Positions 36,073 to 45,067 are shown, numbered from the stretch's first letter. The stretch is DNA of 64,000 nt from Methyloversatilis thermotolerans (GCF_000372885.1 NZ_KB889967.1:2865430-2929429); one strand, 5' to 3'. Program-made: numbers and translations. The notes: generated from the sequence alone by a model not told the origin.

Positions 36073-38943
36073 ATGAATTCGACAAGATTCCCTCCGTTCC
36101 TGCTGACGCTGGCTCTGGTTACGCCCTTGCCTGCAACAGCCGGGCTGTACGACGGCCCGGTCGATGCGGCGTCCCTTGTTGCCGCGTACGAGGGCTGGCA
36201 AAGGCTGCACGACGAGATCTATCTCATCGGCCCCATCCACGGCGGTGCAACCCATGACGGCATCGGCCCCGGTACTGGCGTCATCATCCACGACAGCACA
36301 CCCGCGGACGCCTATTTCCCCATCTTCACGAACATCGCTCGACGGACCGTCTACAGCGACGCCGATTTCGGCGAACCGGGCAGCACCCTCTACCTCGGAT
36401 CTGAAGTCCTTCATATCGGCGCCAGTTTCGCCACCTTCCGCGATGTGGTGATCGGGTATACAACGCGCCCCAGCGACTCTGTCGAGTACGCGGACCCGGT
36501 CGTTTTCATACTTGAACCGGCTGCGGGCGAGCTTCCGGTTGCACCGCCTCCGCCACCGCCACCGCCCCAGCCCCGTCCAGCCGGGCCGGTGTGGATAGAC
36601 ACGCAGGGGAACGATTTCGCCATTCACGGCAAGGTCACCGCCTACCAGACACTCTACAAACAGGGCGCAGGCACGCTCAGCCTGACCCATGGCGACAATG
36701 TGTGGCTGGCCGCACCGGTGGTGAATGGGGGCGTGCTCGCGGCATCGGCCGCGAGCCTGCGCACCGACGTGTCCCTTGCATCCGGCGCAACCCTGCGCTT
36801 CGAACAGATATCAGCCGACCGCTTCGATCATGGGGTATCGGGCAGTGGCACCATGGTCAAGGCGGGCCAGGGCGATCTGCTGCTGAGCCGTGCCCAGGCA
36901 CTGACTGGCCAACTGCATGTTGCCGAGGGCCGGCTGACGCTGTCCGCCGAAGCCACGCCCGGCGAGCGTGCAAGTATCCTGGTCGAGGGCGGTGCCACAT
37001 TCGATCTGGCCGCGCGGGCGGACGTGACCGCTGTGGCGACACTGTCAGGCGGCGGCGACGTAGTGCTGGGCAGCGGCGCACTGCGCATCCTGGCCGAGGC
37101 CCAGGCCGGCGACAGTTTCGCCGGCCGCCTGTCCGGCGCCGGTGCGCTCGAAGTGGACGGCGGTGCGCGCATCGAACTGACCGGACACAATACGCAGGCA
37201 GGTGGAACACTGGTGCGCGGCACGCTGGTCGCCGGCAGCGATGCCAGCCTGGGCGCAACGGGCAAGGCCTTGCGTCTGGATGACGGTCAACTGACGCTTT
37301 CCTCTGCTTTCGAGCTCGACCGCGTGCTGCACAGCACGGGCAGCAGCGTGCTCGACCAGGGGGAGCATCGGTTCGTATTGGGCCAGGCCCTGTCCGGCAA
37401 CGGTGTGCTGACAAAGACTGGCAGTGGCGATCTGGCACTGACGCAGGCGGGCGATCTGGTCGGCACGGTGGATGTCCGAAGCGGCTCGCTGACGCTTCTC
37501 GGCCAGGGCGATAGCGGCGCGAACAGCCGCATCGTGCTCGCACGTGACACCGTGTTCGACCTCGAGGGCGCGGCGGGCCCGCGCGTACTTGCCGGGCTGT
37601 CGAACGGTGATGGCGGAGCCGTGGTGAAGCTGGGCGCCAACACGCTGCGTGTGGCGCATGCGGGAAGCGACGGGTTCGCCGGCCGCATCGAAGGCAGCGG
37701 CGCCTTCGAGAAGGACGGTGCAGGTACCCTGCACGTCGGCGATGCAGCGTGGACAGGCTCCACGCGCATCCTGGCTGGTGAACTGGTGGTCGACTCCAGC
37801 ATGGCCAGTCAGCGCGTCCATAACGAAGGCGTGTTGCGGATGACACCATCCAGCAGCGCCGCGGCGTGGTCGGGTGAACTGTCGGGTGGCGGTCGCTTCA
37901 TCAAGGACGGCAGCGGTCTGCTGTGGCTGCGTGGTGCCAACAGCCAGGCCAGGGTCCAGATTCTGCAGGGCGTGCTGGCCGGGCGCAGCAGTACGCTGGG
38001 CCGCGACATCGAAGTGGCGAAGGATGCGGGCGTGGCCTTCTTCATCGACCAGGACGACAGGCACGACGGTGTGATCCGTGGCGCCGGCGTGCTCTACAGC
38101 TACGGCAGTGGCGCGCTGACACTGGCCGGCCGCTACGAACACACCGGCGGCACCGCGATCAGCAACACGCTGCGCGTCGACAGCGACGCCCGGCTCGGCG
38201 CCGCGGGCGCCGGCCTGCTGATCGCCGGCGGCACGCTGCAGGCGCTGGCCGATCTGGAACTGCGGCGGCACATCGCCCTCGGCGCCGATGGCGGCACGCT
38301 GGACAGCAATGGTTTCGACATCATCTTGAGCGGCCGCATCGACGGGCCGGGCGGGCTGACCAAGACCGGCGACGGCCGACTGACCCTGCTGGGCGATTAC
38401 GACTACGCCGGACACACCGTCGTCGCAGGCGGCGAACTGGTTCTCGCCGGTGCGCTCAAGGGCAGCTTCGAAGTACTGGCCGGCGCGCGACTGGTCGCAT
38501 CCGGTGTGCTTGGCGGCGATATATCGGTCAGCGAAGGCGGCAGCCTGTGGCTGACCGGCGATGCGCTCGAGGTTTCCGGCGACATCGACCTGGAGGGCGG
38601 TCTGAACATCGATCTTGCGCCGCACGCATGGCGCGGCCCGCTGCTGGCGGCCGGCAGGCTGACCATTTCGCAGGCGGTGGAAGTCGTGTTGAGCGGACTG
38701 GATGTCGCCGGTCGCGCACCACGCGTGGAACTGGTACGGGCCGGGGACATCGTTTTTGCGGAAGGCGGACGACTCTCCTTGTCCGACGAACTGACACAGG
38801 CAGGTTACCGCATCGAAACGTCCGGAGGTTCGATCGCATTGCTGGCTGCCCCGGTGCCAGAGCCCTCGTCGATCGCCCTGATGCTTGCGGGCCTGACCGT
38901 GGTCGCCTGGGGCGGACGGCGGGTCACCCGCGTGCATGCATGA
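36073..38943 (+). CDS. PEP-CTERM protein of autotransporter-type beta-strand repeats
   Basis: A 956-residue exported protein. A signal peptide covers about 1-24. A globular N-terminal region follows (25-150), then a polyproline hinge at 158-168. From about 175 to 900 runs a series of repeats with the core GxLTKTGxGxLxLxG and GGTLVRGTLV-like ends, the passenger-type repeat that folds as a beta-helix in autotransporters. The C-terminus is a PEP-CTERM signal (VPEPSSIALMLAGLTVV then RR), not a beta-barrel. So the passenger fold is exported by Sec and sorted by exosortase. No barrel-bearing gene is adjacent. It is probably a surface or biofilm structural protein. Confidence 0.85.
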   Translation: MNSTRFPPFLLTLALVTPLPATAGLYDGPVDAASLVAAYEGWQRLHDEIYLIGPIHGGATHDGIGPGTGVIIHDSTPADAYFPIFTNIARRTVYSDADFGEPGSTLYLGSEVLHIGASFATFRDVVIGYTTRPSDSVEYADPVVFILEPAAGELPVAPPPPPPPPQPRPAGPVWIDTQGNDFAIHGKVTAYQTLYKQGAGTLSLTHGDNVWLAAPVVNGGVLAASAASLRTDVSLASGATLRFEQISADRFDHGVSGSGTMVKAGQGDLLLSRAQALTGQLHVAEGRLTLSAEATPGERASILVEGGATFDLAARADVTAVATLSGGGDVVLGSGALRILAEAQAGDSFAGRLSGAGALEVDGGARIELTGHNTQAGGTLVRGTLVAGSDASLGATGKALRLDDGQLTLSSAFELDRVLHSTGSSVLDQGEHRFVLGQALSGNGVLTKTGSGDLALTQAGDLVGTVDVRSGSLTLLGQGDSGANSRIVLARDTVFDLEGAAGPRVLAGLSNGDGGAVVKLGANTLRVAHAGSDGFAGRIEGSGAFEKDGAGTLHVGDAAWTGSTRILAGELVVDSSMASQRVHNEGVLRMTPSSSAAAWSGELSGGGRFIKDGSGLLWLRGANSQARVQILQGVLAGRSSTLGRDIEVAKDAGVAFFIDQDDRHDGVIRGAGVLYSYGSGALTLAGRYEHTGGTAISNTLRVDSDARLGAAGAGLLIAGGTLQALADLELRRHIALGADGGTLDSNGFDIILSGRIDGPGGLTKTGDGRLTLLGDYDYAGHTVVAGGELVLAGALKGSFEVLAGARLVASGVLGGDISVSEGGSLWLTGDALEVSGDIDLEGGLNIDLAPHAWRGPLLAAGRLTISQAVEVVLSGLDVAGRAPRVELVRAGDIVFAEGGRLSLSDELTQAGYRIETSGGSIALLAAPVPEPSSIALMLAGLTVVAWGGRRVTRVHA

Positions 38944-39040
38944 ACGGCGTGCCGCGCACCTTCCTCTGCCCGCGCGGCTGACGCCCGCCGCGTTTTGTGG
39001 TTTGATCGCGCAAAATCACAACAGCTCCAGGTGGGCGATC

Positions 39041-39424
39041 ATGGCGGGGTCAGGTCTCAAGGCGCGTATCCAGGCGATGAAACTCGAGGTGATGGCGCTC
39101 GCCGTCGCGGCGCAGGACACCCGCACGCCACGGCGCGCGAAGATCCTGCTGCTGTTCGTACTGGCCTACGCGGCCAGCCCGATCGACCTCATTCCCGATT
39201 TCATCCCGGTGCTCGGCCTGCTCGACGAGCTGGTGCTGCTGCCGCTGGGCATCTGGCTGGCGGTGCGCATGATTCCGCCGGACGTGATGGAGGCGGCGCG
39301 CGCCCGCGCACGCGCCGGCAAACTGCCGGCGAACTGGGTGGCCGGCTGTTTCATCGCGCTGCTGTGGGCCGGGTCGATCGCCGCCCTCGTGTGGTGGTGG
39401 ATGCAGCGCGAGGTCGCCGCCTGA
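39041..39424 (+). CDS. DUF1232 (YkvA-like) membrane protein
   Basis: A 127-residue membrane protein. The DUF1232 core is YAASPIDLIPDFIPVLGLLD at about 45-64, within a hydrophobic helix, and a second helix lies near the C-terminus (WVAGCFIALLWAGSIAALVW). ATG 39041 is chosen because the conserved part begins soon after. Role unknown. Confidence 0.85.
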   Translation: MAGSGLKARIQAMKLEVMALAVAAQDTRTPRRAKILLLFVLAYAASPIDLIPDFIPVLGLLDELVLLPLGIWLAVRMIPPDVMEAARARARAGKLPANWVAGCFIALLWAGSIAALVWWWMQREVAA

Positions 39425-39546
39425 ATCGTCACTGCGGCCCCCCGGCGGGGCTGTCACAATTCCTTGCACTCCGGTCGATGACTTACAATCGGGCCGCAGC
39501 GCGTGGCCCGGAAGAAGCCACCGCACTCTTTTGACCGGGACCTCAG

Positions 39547-40419
39547 ATGGGACTCAGACTCAAATTCAACCTGGTGCTGATCGGCGTGTTCGCGCTCGGC
39601 CTGGCGGCCTGCGCCGTGCTGTCACACCGTCTGCTGCACGACAATGCGCGCGCCGAGGTGGAGCGCAACGCGCGGCTCATGATGGAAACGGCGCTGGCCA
39701 TCCGCGCCTACACGGTGAGCCAGATCAAGCCCCACCTCGATCCCATGCTGGCGGAGCAGTTCCTGCCGCAGACCGTGCCGGCCTACGCGGCGACCGAAAC
39801 GCTGAACGAACTGCGCAAGAATCATCCCGAGTACGCCTACAAGGAGGCGACGCTCAATCCGACCAATCCGCGGGATCGCGCCTCCGACTGGGAAGCGGAT
39901 CTGGTCACCAGCTTCCGCAATGCCAGCGAGATCAAGGAATTGACCGGAGAGCGCGACACGCCGACCGGTCGCCACATGTATATCGCGCGCCCGATCCAGA
40001 TCACCAATCCGGCCTGTCTGGCCTGCCACACCACGCCGTCGGTGGCGCCCGCCTCCATGGTGAAGGTGTATGGCGAGGCGAATGGCTTCGGCTGGAAGCT
40101 CAACGAAATCATCGGCGCACAGGTGGTATCGGTGCCGATGACGGTGCCGGTGGCCAATGCCGACCGCGCCTTCACCACCTTCATGGCATCGCTGGTGGGC
40201 GTGTTCGTGTTCGTGATGGTGGCGCTGAACGTGATGCTCGAGTGGCTCATCATCCGTCCGGTGGCGCGTCTGTCCGCTGCCGCTGACCGCATCAGCACCG
40301 GCGATTTCACGGTGCCCGAATTCAAGGATCACGGGCGTGACGAGGTGTCGGTACTCGGCGCTTCATTCAACCGCATGCGCCGCAGCCTGGAAACGGCGAT
40401 GCGCATGATCGACGGTTGA
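39547..40419 (+). CDS. DUF3365 haem-binding sensor with HAMP domain
   Basis: A 290-residue inner-membrane protein. A first transmembrane helix lies at about 8-27, then a periplasmic DUF3365 (Tll0287-like) domain with a c-type haem motif CLACH (157-161), a second helix at about 211-232 and a HAMP domain at 233-285. It ends soon after HAMP with no kinase or methyl-accepting output domain, so it may signal by contact with another protein. The kinase gene lies about 480 bp downstream, past a repeat array. A redox or gas sensing role is inferred. Confidence 0.83.
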   Translation: MGLRLKFNLVLIGVFALGLAACAVLSHRLLHDNARAEVERNARLMMETALAIRAYTVSQIKPHLDPMLAEQFLPQTVPAYAATETLNELRKNHPEYAYKEATLNPTNPRDRASDWEADLVTSFRNASEIKELTGERDTPTGRHMYIARPIQITNPACLACHTTPSVAPASMVKVYGEANGFGWKLNEIIGAQVVSVPMTVPVANADRAFTTFMASLVGVFVFVMVALNVMLEWLIIRPVARLSAAADRISTGDFTVPEFKDHGRDEVSVLGASFNRMRRSLETAMRMIDG

Positions 40420-40433
40420 GGGGAAATATGGCC

Positions 40434-40890
40434 CCCACGCTCACTTCGTTCGCACAGGGCCGGCTTTGCACAGCCGGCCCGTTCAGCCGGCGCGGCGCAT
40501 GCGCCGCGAAACCCCGGCCTCACCCCCACCACGGGGGCTGCGCTCGTTCCACGGTCGGCTTTGCACAGCCGACCGGTTACGCGGGCGGCGAGCAATGCTC
40601 GCCGAAACCCCCGCTACACCCTTGGGGCGGCCCGGCGGACGGCGCTACCCACGGTCGGCTTTGTAAAGCCGACCGGTTGCGCGGGCGGCGAGCAGTGCTC
40701 GCCGAAACCCCCGCTACACCCCCCACGCTCACTTCGTTCGTACAGAGCCGGCTTTGCACAGCCGGCCCGTTCAGCCGGCGCGGCGCATGCGCCGCGAAAC
40801 CCCGGCCTCACCCCCACCACGGGGGCTGCGCTCGTTCCACGGTCGGCTTTGCACAGCCGACCGGTTTGGCAGGCAAGGCGCGGTGCGCCG
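40434..40890 (+). repeat. Mosaic palindromic repeat array, locus B
   Basis: This fills most of the 483-bp gap before the kinase gene. It starts 14 bases after the sensor stop with CCCACGCTCACTTCGTTCG. Units in order are a 9-bp hairpin (40457-40480), the 18-base palindrome CGCGGCGCATGCGCCGCG (40491-40508), a 22-base hairpin (40553-40574), a 17-base hairpin with GGCGAGCA arms (40587-40603), another 22-base hairpin (40653-40674), a second 17-base one (40687-40703), and a second start module at 40722. From 40747 the first unit is repeated. The last part (from 40863) is diverged and runs into the kinase start. Confidence 0.93.
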
Positions 40891-40902
40891 CGGGTGACTG
40901 AA

Positions 40903-43002
40903 ATGACCGAAGGTCCGCCGGAAGACGATGACGACGACTCGATCACCGAGGACAGCGTTGTCCGCGATGTGCTGAAGGGCAGCGGTTTCCTGCCCACGGC
41001 CACCACTTCGGCCGGCGCCCTGCCCTCGGGCTGGGCGCTGAACGAATACCGCATCGAGTCGCTGCTCGGCGGCGGCGGCTTCGGCCTGACCTATCTCGCG
41101 CACGACACGCTGCTCGACTGCAAGGTCGCCATCAAGGAATTCCTGCCCACCGATCTGGCGGTGCGCGGCGAGGGCCAGCGCGTGATGCCGCGCGCCGGTC
41201 CGGCACTGGACATGTTCGAGCAGGGCCTGCGCCGCTTCCTGGACGAATCTCGCGCGCTGGCCAATTTCCGCCACCCCAACATCGTGCGCGTGAATCGCTT
41301 CTTCGAGGCGAATGGCAGCGCCTACATGGTGATGGACTATGTACAGGGTCGCACGCTGAGCCAGTGGATGCGCGAACGGCGCGAGGCGCTCGACCGCACG
41401 ACGCTGGTGGCCATCGTGAAGCCGCTGCTGGAAGGACTGCAGGTGATTCACGACGGCGGTTTCCTGCATCGCGACATCAAGCCGGCGAATATCTGCATCC
41501 GCGACGACGGCATGCCGGTACTGCTGGACTTCGGCGCCGCCCGTCGCTACCACGATGGCGGGCACACGCTGACCGCCATCGTGACGCCGGGCTTCGCGCC
41601 CTTCGAGCAGTACCACTCGCATGGCAACCAGGGGCCATGGACCGACATCTATTCGCTGGCCGCGGTCATGTACTGGCTGGTGACCGGACAACGCCCGGTG
41701 GAATCGGCGGCACGGGTGCACAACGATCCGCTGCAGCCGGCGGCGCGCGCGGCCGACGCCAATGTGTTCGGCGCCTCGCTGCTGCGCGCGATCGACTGGG
41801 GACTGGAGCCGGACGAGACCCGCCGCCCGCGCAGCGTGGCGGATTTCCGGCGCGTCTTCATGCCGGCGCCGGCGCAGGCCGCGCGCGGGCCGCTGGCCAG
41901 CGGCAACCCGCCGGCCGCACCCGCCGTGCATGCGAGCGGGGCCTCGGAAGAACGCCGCACCATCGTGTGCAGCGTGCTGTACACGCGGATAGACCAGTGC
42001 GAAGAACTGGACACCGCGCGCCGGCTGGCCAGCAAGTCGGAACTGGACGAGGCGCTGGCACGCGCGGCGCGCTCGGTGGATATCGACAGCCGGCTCATCC
42101 ACGACACGCCGGATGGTGCCGTGCTGTGCCTGCTGGGCGAGCCGGAGGACGCTTGCGTCGTCGCGCAGCGGCTGCGCAAGCTCGATCTCGATGATGCAGG
42201 CGGCGTGCGCCAGGGCATCAACCTCGGTCCGGTGCGGGTGACGCGAGCCGGCACCGGCGCGCTCGACCTGCACGGCGACGGCGTGGATACCGCGCGCGCG
42301 CTGGCGCGGCTGGCCCAGCCGGGGCAGGTTCTGGTGTCACGCGCCTATTACGAAACGGTGTCGGCACTGGGCAGCGGCGCGCCGGATGGCCTGCGCGCCA
42401 CCGGCCAGCGCGCCGACATCGCCTCGCGCAGCCAGGAGGTGTTCGAGCTGGACGCGCGCAGCGGCATCACGCGCCGGCTGGACGAAGGACTTTCGCAGCC
42501 GCTGCACGACGGCTTCACACCGGTAGTGGAAGCGCTGCTGGCACGCCATATCGGCCCCATGTCGCGCGTGCTGGTCGCGCGCCTGTCGACGCAGGCCGCA
42601 GGCCCGGCACAGTTGATCGAACAGCTCGCGGTGCACATTCCGGGCGAAGCCCAACGTGCCGGCTTCCTGATCGAGGCGCGGCGTCATCTGTCGGGCACGT
42701 CCAGCCTGTCGGCAGTAGGTCGCAGCGGTGCTTCCGCGGCATTGTCCGGCACGCCGCGCAGCGCGCCGGCAAGTTCACCGAGCGTACCGGTGAGCGGCTC
42801 GCGCGGCTATACCTCGCGGCCGCTCGACGAAGCGACGCTGGCCGACATCGAAAAAAGGCTGGCGCGCTGCATCGGCCCGGTCGCGCGCATCCTGATCACG
42901 CGCGCACTGAAGCGGGTCAGTACTGAACAGGCCCTGCTCGAGGACCTTGCACGCGAAATACCCGATCCGGCCCAGCGCGCCGCCTTCCTGGCCGGCCGCT
43001 GA
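40903..43002 (+). CDS. Ser/Thr protein kinase with degenerate cyclase-like domain
   Basis: A 699-residue cytoplasmic protein. An acidic N-terminus (8-12) leads to a kinase domain at about 48-320: glycine loop GGGGFG (56-61), Lys78 in VAIKEF, catalytic HRDIKPAN (189-196), DFG (209-211). Residues about 350-515 resemble a class III nucleotide cyclase domain (VLYTRIDQCEEL, then GINLGPV, GDGVDTARALARLAQPGQVL). The first metal-binding Asp is replaced by Arg362, so catalysis is doubtful. Two copies of a short helical domain (about 541-592 and 648-697) end the protein, each with HIGPM/CIGPV and IPGEAQRAGF/IPDPAQRAAF. Start at 40903 follows the repeat array; the open frame upstream is repeat DNA. Confidence 0.88.
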   Translation: MTEGPPEDDDDDSITEDSVVRDVLKGSGFLPTATTSAGALPSGWALNEYRIESLLGGGGFGLTYLAHDTLLDCKVAIKEFLPTDLAVRGEGQRVMPRAGPALDMFEQGLRRFLDESRALANFRHPNIVRVNRFFEANGSAYMVMDYVQGRTLSQWMRERREALDRTTLVAIVKPLLEGLQVIHDGGFLHRDIKPANICIRDDGMPVLLDFGAARRYHDGGHTLTAIVTPGFAPFEQYHSHGNQGPWTDIYSLAAVMYWLVTGQRPVESAARVHNDPLQPAARAADANVFGASLLRAIDWGLEPDETRRPRSVADFRRVFMPAPAQAARGPLASGNPPAAPAVHASGASEERRTIVCSVLYTRIDQCEELDTARRLASKSELDEALARAARSVDIDSRLIHDTPDGAVLCLLGEPEDACVVAQRLRKLDLDDAGGVRQGINLGPVRVTRAGTGALDLHGDGVDTARALARLAQPGQVLVSRAYYETVSALGSGAPDGLRATGQRADIASRSQEVFELDARSGITRRLDEGLSQPLHDGFTPVVEALLARHIGPMSRVLVARLSTQAAGPAQLIEQLAVHIPGEAQRAGFLIEARRHLSGTSSLSAVGRSGASAALSGTPRSAPASSPSVPVSGSRGYTSRPLDEATLADIEKRLARCIGPVARILITRALKRVSTEQALLEDLAREIPDPAQRAAFLAGR

Positions 43003-43003
43003 C

Positions 43004-43387
43004 GTGGCGGCACTGAACCGCTGCCCGCACTGCAGGCAGCACACCATCCCGCGCCTGCTCAAGCTCACTGCCCGCCATCGCTCGCCGGCGGTGTGTCCGG
43101 CCTGTGGCGGGCGCTCATGCACCGGCATCACGCCGCTGTCGCTGCTCGCGCACTTCGGGCTCATCCTGGTATGCGGCACCCTGCTGCGGGCGGCCGCGCG
43201 CATCGGCAACCGGTGGACTCTGCTGGCCGTGCTCGCGCTGTTCGGCGGCGGCTTCCTGTACATCTGCTATCGCACGCCTCTGGTCAAGCTGGAGCGCTTC
43301 CCGCTGCAGCGGAACATCGCCATCGTGGTGGTCGCGCTGCTGTTCGCTGCCGGCGGCGGCTGGTGGTTCCTGTCGGGAAGTGCCTGA
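43004..43387 (+). CDS. Zinc-ribbon membrane protein
   Basis: A 127-residue protein starting at GTG one base after the kinase stop. Two Cys pairs, CPHC and CPAC, form a zinc ribbon at about 7-33. Hydrophobic helices follow at about 47-60, 66-80 and 97-117. The tight spacing suggests coupling to the kinase gene. The family is unknown to me; a role as a membrane partner of the kinase is possible. Confidence 0.65.
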   Translation: MAALNRCPHCRQHTIPRLLKLTARHRSPAVCPACGGRSCTGITPLSLLAHFGLILVCGTLLRAAARIGNRWTLLAVLALFGGGFLYICYRTPLVKLERFPLQRNIAIVVVALLFAAGGGWWFLSGSA

Positions 43388-43435
43388 GGAAAACCGGCGC
43401 GCGGAACGCGCACGGTCGGCTGCGTCGCGGCGGCT

Positions 43436-43467
43436 TGCCGGAGGCATTGCGGGATGGACCTCCGGCA
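43436..43467. terminator. Stem-loop between convergent genes
   Basis: TGCCGGAGG at 43436-43444 pairs with CCTCCGGCA at 43459-43467 across a 14-base loop. It lies between the zinc-ribbon gene and the C13 peptidase gene, which converge. There is no T-run, so termination is uncertain. Confidence 0.4.
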
Positions 43468-43495
43468 CTGCGCCGGCATCGATCGCGAACAGTCC

Positions 43496-44956
43496 CTAGC
43501 ATGCCGTACTGCGTCCGCAGTCGCCGGCGGCATGCACCGGCGGCGACTGACGCAGCACGTGATCGAGGCCATCCAGATGCGGCTTGATCGCCTCGCCCAC
43601 CGCGATCTGCGGTTCGGAGGGTGTCAGCCCTTCCGCCTTCTCGCGCTCGCGGACCGCCGCGCTGGCGCGCGCGAACGCTTCGGTGAAGGACGTGGTGGCG
43701 CGCAGCGCTTCGTCGAAGAAAGCGCGCCCGAAGAAGGTCCAGTCGGCCTCATGCGAACAACCGTGCGAGCTGCGGTCGGCCCGCGCCGCCGTCATGACCA
43801 GGCTGTCCGGACCGGACAACGGACCGATGAAGCCGCCGGAATAGCAGGCCGACACCAGGATGACGCGGTGACGGATGCCCGCCGCGTCCAGCATGCCGGC
43901 CAGCCGGTAGGGCGTGAGCTGCTCCAGTTCCCACGGCCACATGCTGAGATCGAAGCGGTAGTCCTCCGCGCCATGCGAAGTCAGGAACACGAACAGCACG
44001 TCCTCGTCGCGGTTCATGCGTGCCCCCAGCGCATTGAGGCTGGCTTCGATCGCGCTCGCCGTGGCCAGCGGGCGATCGAGCACCGTGGCCGGGTTGTTGG
44101 CCAGCACGATGCTGTGCCCGGCGGTGCCGAAGCGCTCCGCGAACAGCCGCTCCACCTTGTCCACCTCGCGCAGGAACACGTCCTGTGCCGCGTGGCCGGC
44201 CACCGCCAGCAGGAACAGTTCCGGCTTGCCTGCCTGCCCCGGTTCGACGCGCGCGATCGCCTCTGCCAGCAGCACCGGCTGCCGATACATCACCGCTTCG
44301 CTGCGCGCCGCCGCCCAGCGATCGTCGGCGTCTTCGCCTTCGTCCCGCTCAACAGCCACCCACAGTGGCTCATGATCGCCCAGCGTGAGCGAAGGCAGCA
44401 GATCGACCAGACCGACCACCGCAAAGACGAACAGCCGTTGCCCGGGCGAAGCCCGACACAGGCGCGCCAGCGCGATCGTGACCGCGCACAGCGCCCACAG
44501 CGCGGGCAACCACCACAGCCAGTCGCCCGCCTCGCCCAGCAGATCGGACAGCGCGCTCCAGAACGCGTCCGGAGCGAAACTCAACCCGCCCCACACGAGA
44601 TTGATCCACAGCCCGATCGCCGCCACGCCGGTGACGCCGGCCAGCCAGGCTCCGGGCCGGCCCAGCACGCGGACGACCACCCATACGGCCAGCATGCTCC
44701 ACATGACCGGCGCCAGCCGCTGCGGCAATGCGTCGGCGGCGAACCGGCCCGGACCGTCAACACGCAGGATGTCGAACACCAGCGCGCTTGCCTGCATCAG
44801 CGCGAGCAGCAGCAACCACGCGCCCACGCCCGCCTGCAGCGGGGTCCAGCCATCGCGCAGCGCAAGAAAGCGCAGCCCGGCGATCAGGTTGGCGCGCAGT
44901 GAGCGGGCCGCGCCGGGCGCAGGCAGATCGGGACGGACACTCGATTCAAGTTCCAT
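43496..44956 (-). CDS. Membrane-anchored caspase-like C13 peptidase
   Basis: A 486-residue protein. About five hydrophobic helices occupy residues 44-190. The cytoplasmic or periplasmic C-terminal part is a clan CD peptidase of the C13 (legumain-like) family: His328 in FLTSHGAED and Cys371 in VSACYSGGFIGPL form the dyad. The segment GKPELFLLAVAGHAAQD is the first strand of the fold. Function in bacteria is unknown; the fold is shared with caspases and legumain. It faces the kinase operon and is divergent from ahcY. Confidence 0.83.
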   Translation of the reverse strand: MELESSVRPDLPAPGAARSLRANLIAGLRFLALRDGWTPLQAGVGAWLLLLALMQASALVFDILRVDGPGRFAADALPQRLAPVMWSMLAVWVVVRVLGRPGAWLAGVTGVAAIGLWINLVWGGLSFAPDAFWSALSDLLGEAGDWLWWLPALWALCAVTIALARLCRASPGQRLFVFAVVGLVDLLPSLTLGDHEPLWVAVERDEGEDADDRWAAARSEAVMYRQPVLLAEAIARVEPGQAGKPELFLLAVAGHAAQDVFLREVDKVERLFAERFGTAGHSIVLANNPATVLDRPLATASAIEASLNALGARMNRDEDVLFVFLTSHGAEDYRFDLSMWPWELEQLTPYRLAGMLDAAGIRHRVILVSACYSGGFIGPLSGPDSLVMTAARADRSSHGCSHEADWTFFGRAFFDEALRATTSFTEAFARASAAVREREKAEGLTPSEPQIAVGEAIKPHLDGLDHVLRQSPPVHAAGDCGRSTAC

Positions 44957-45053
44957 GAGGCAATGCCGATAATGAACGATGCGGGAACGGATGATGCCCG
45001 AGCAGGGTCTGTTCGTCGCCGTGATGCTGCGATCAGCGCCTGATGTCTGACCG

Positions 45054-45059
45054 TATAAT
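45054..45059 (+). promoter_or_regulatory. ahcY promoter -10 box
   Basis: A perfect TATAAT lies 8 bp before the start of the SAH riboswitch, so transcription should begin at about 45066. No consensus -35 box is at the usual spacing. Confidence 0.65.
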
Positions 45060-45067
45060 CACGACCT

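Noticed and set aside
37045-38937. 630-residue frame antisense to the PEP-CTERM repeat protein
   Set aside because: The plus-strand product has signal peptide, repeats and sorting signal; the antisense product has no start site or motif.
40434-40890. CRISPR array
   Set aside because: The repeated parts are hairpins of mixed length with no unique spacers of constant size and no cas gene nearby.
40561-40902. Long open frame continuing upstream of the kinase start through the repeats
   Set aside because: The codons come from repeat units that lack stops because of base composition, and the same peptide pieces arise at locus A in intergenic DNA. The kinase homology begins well after 40903.
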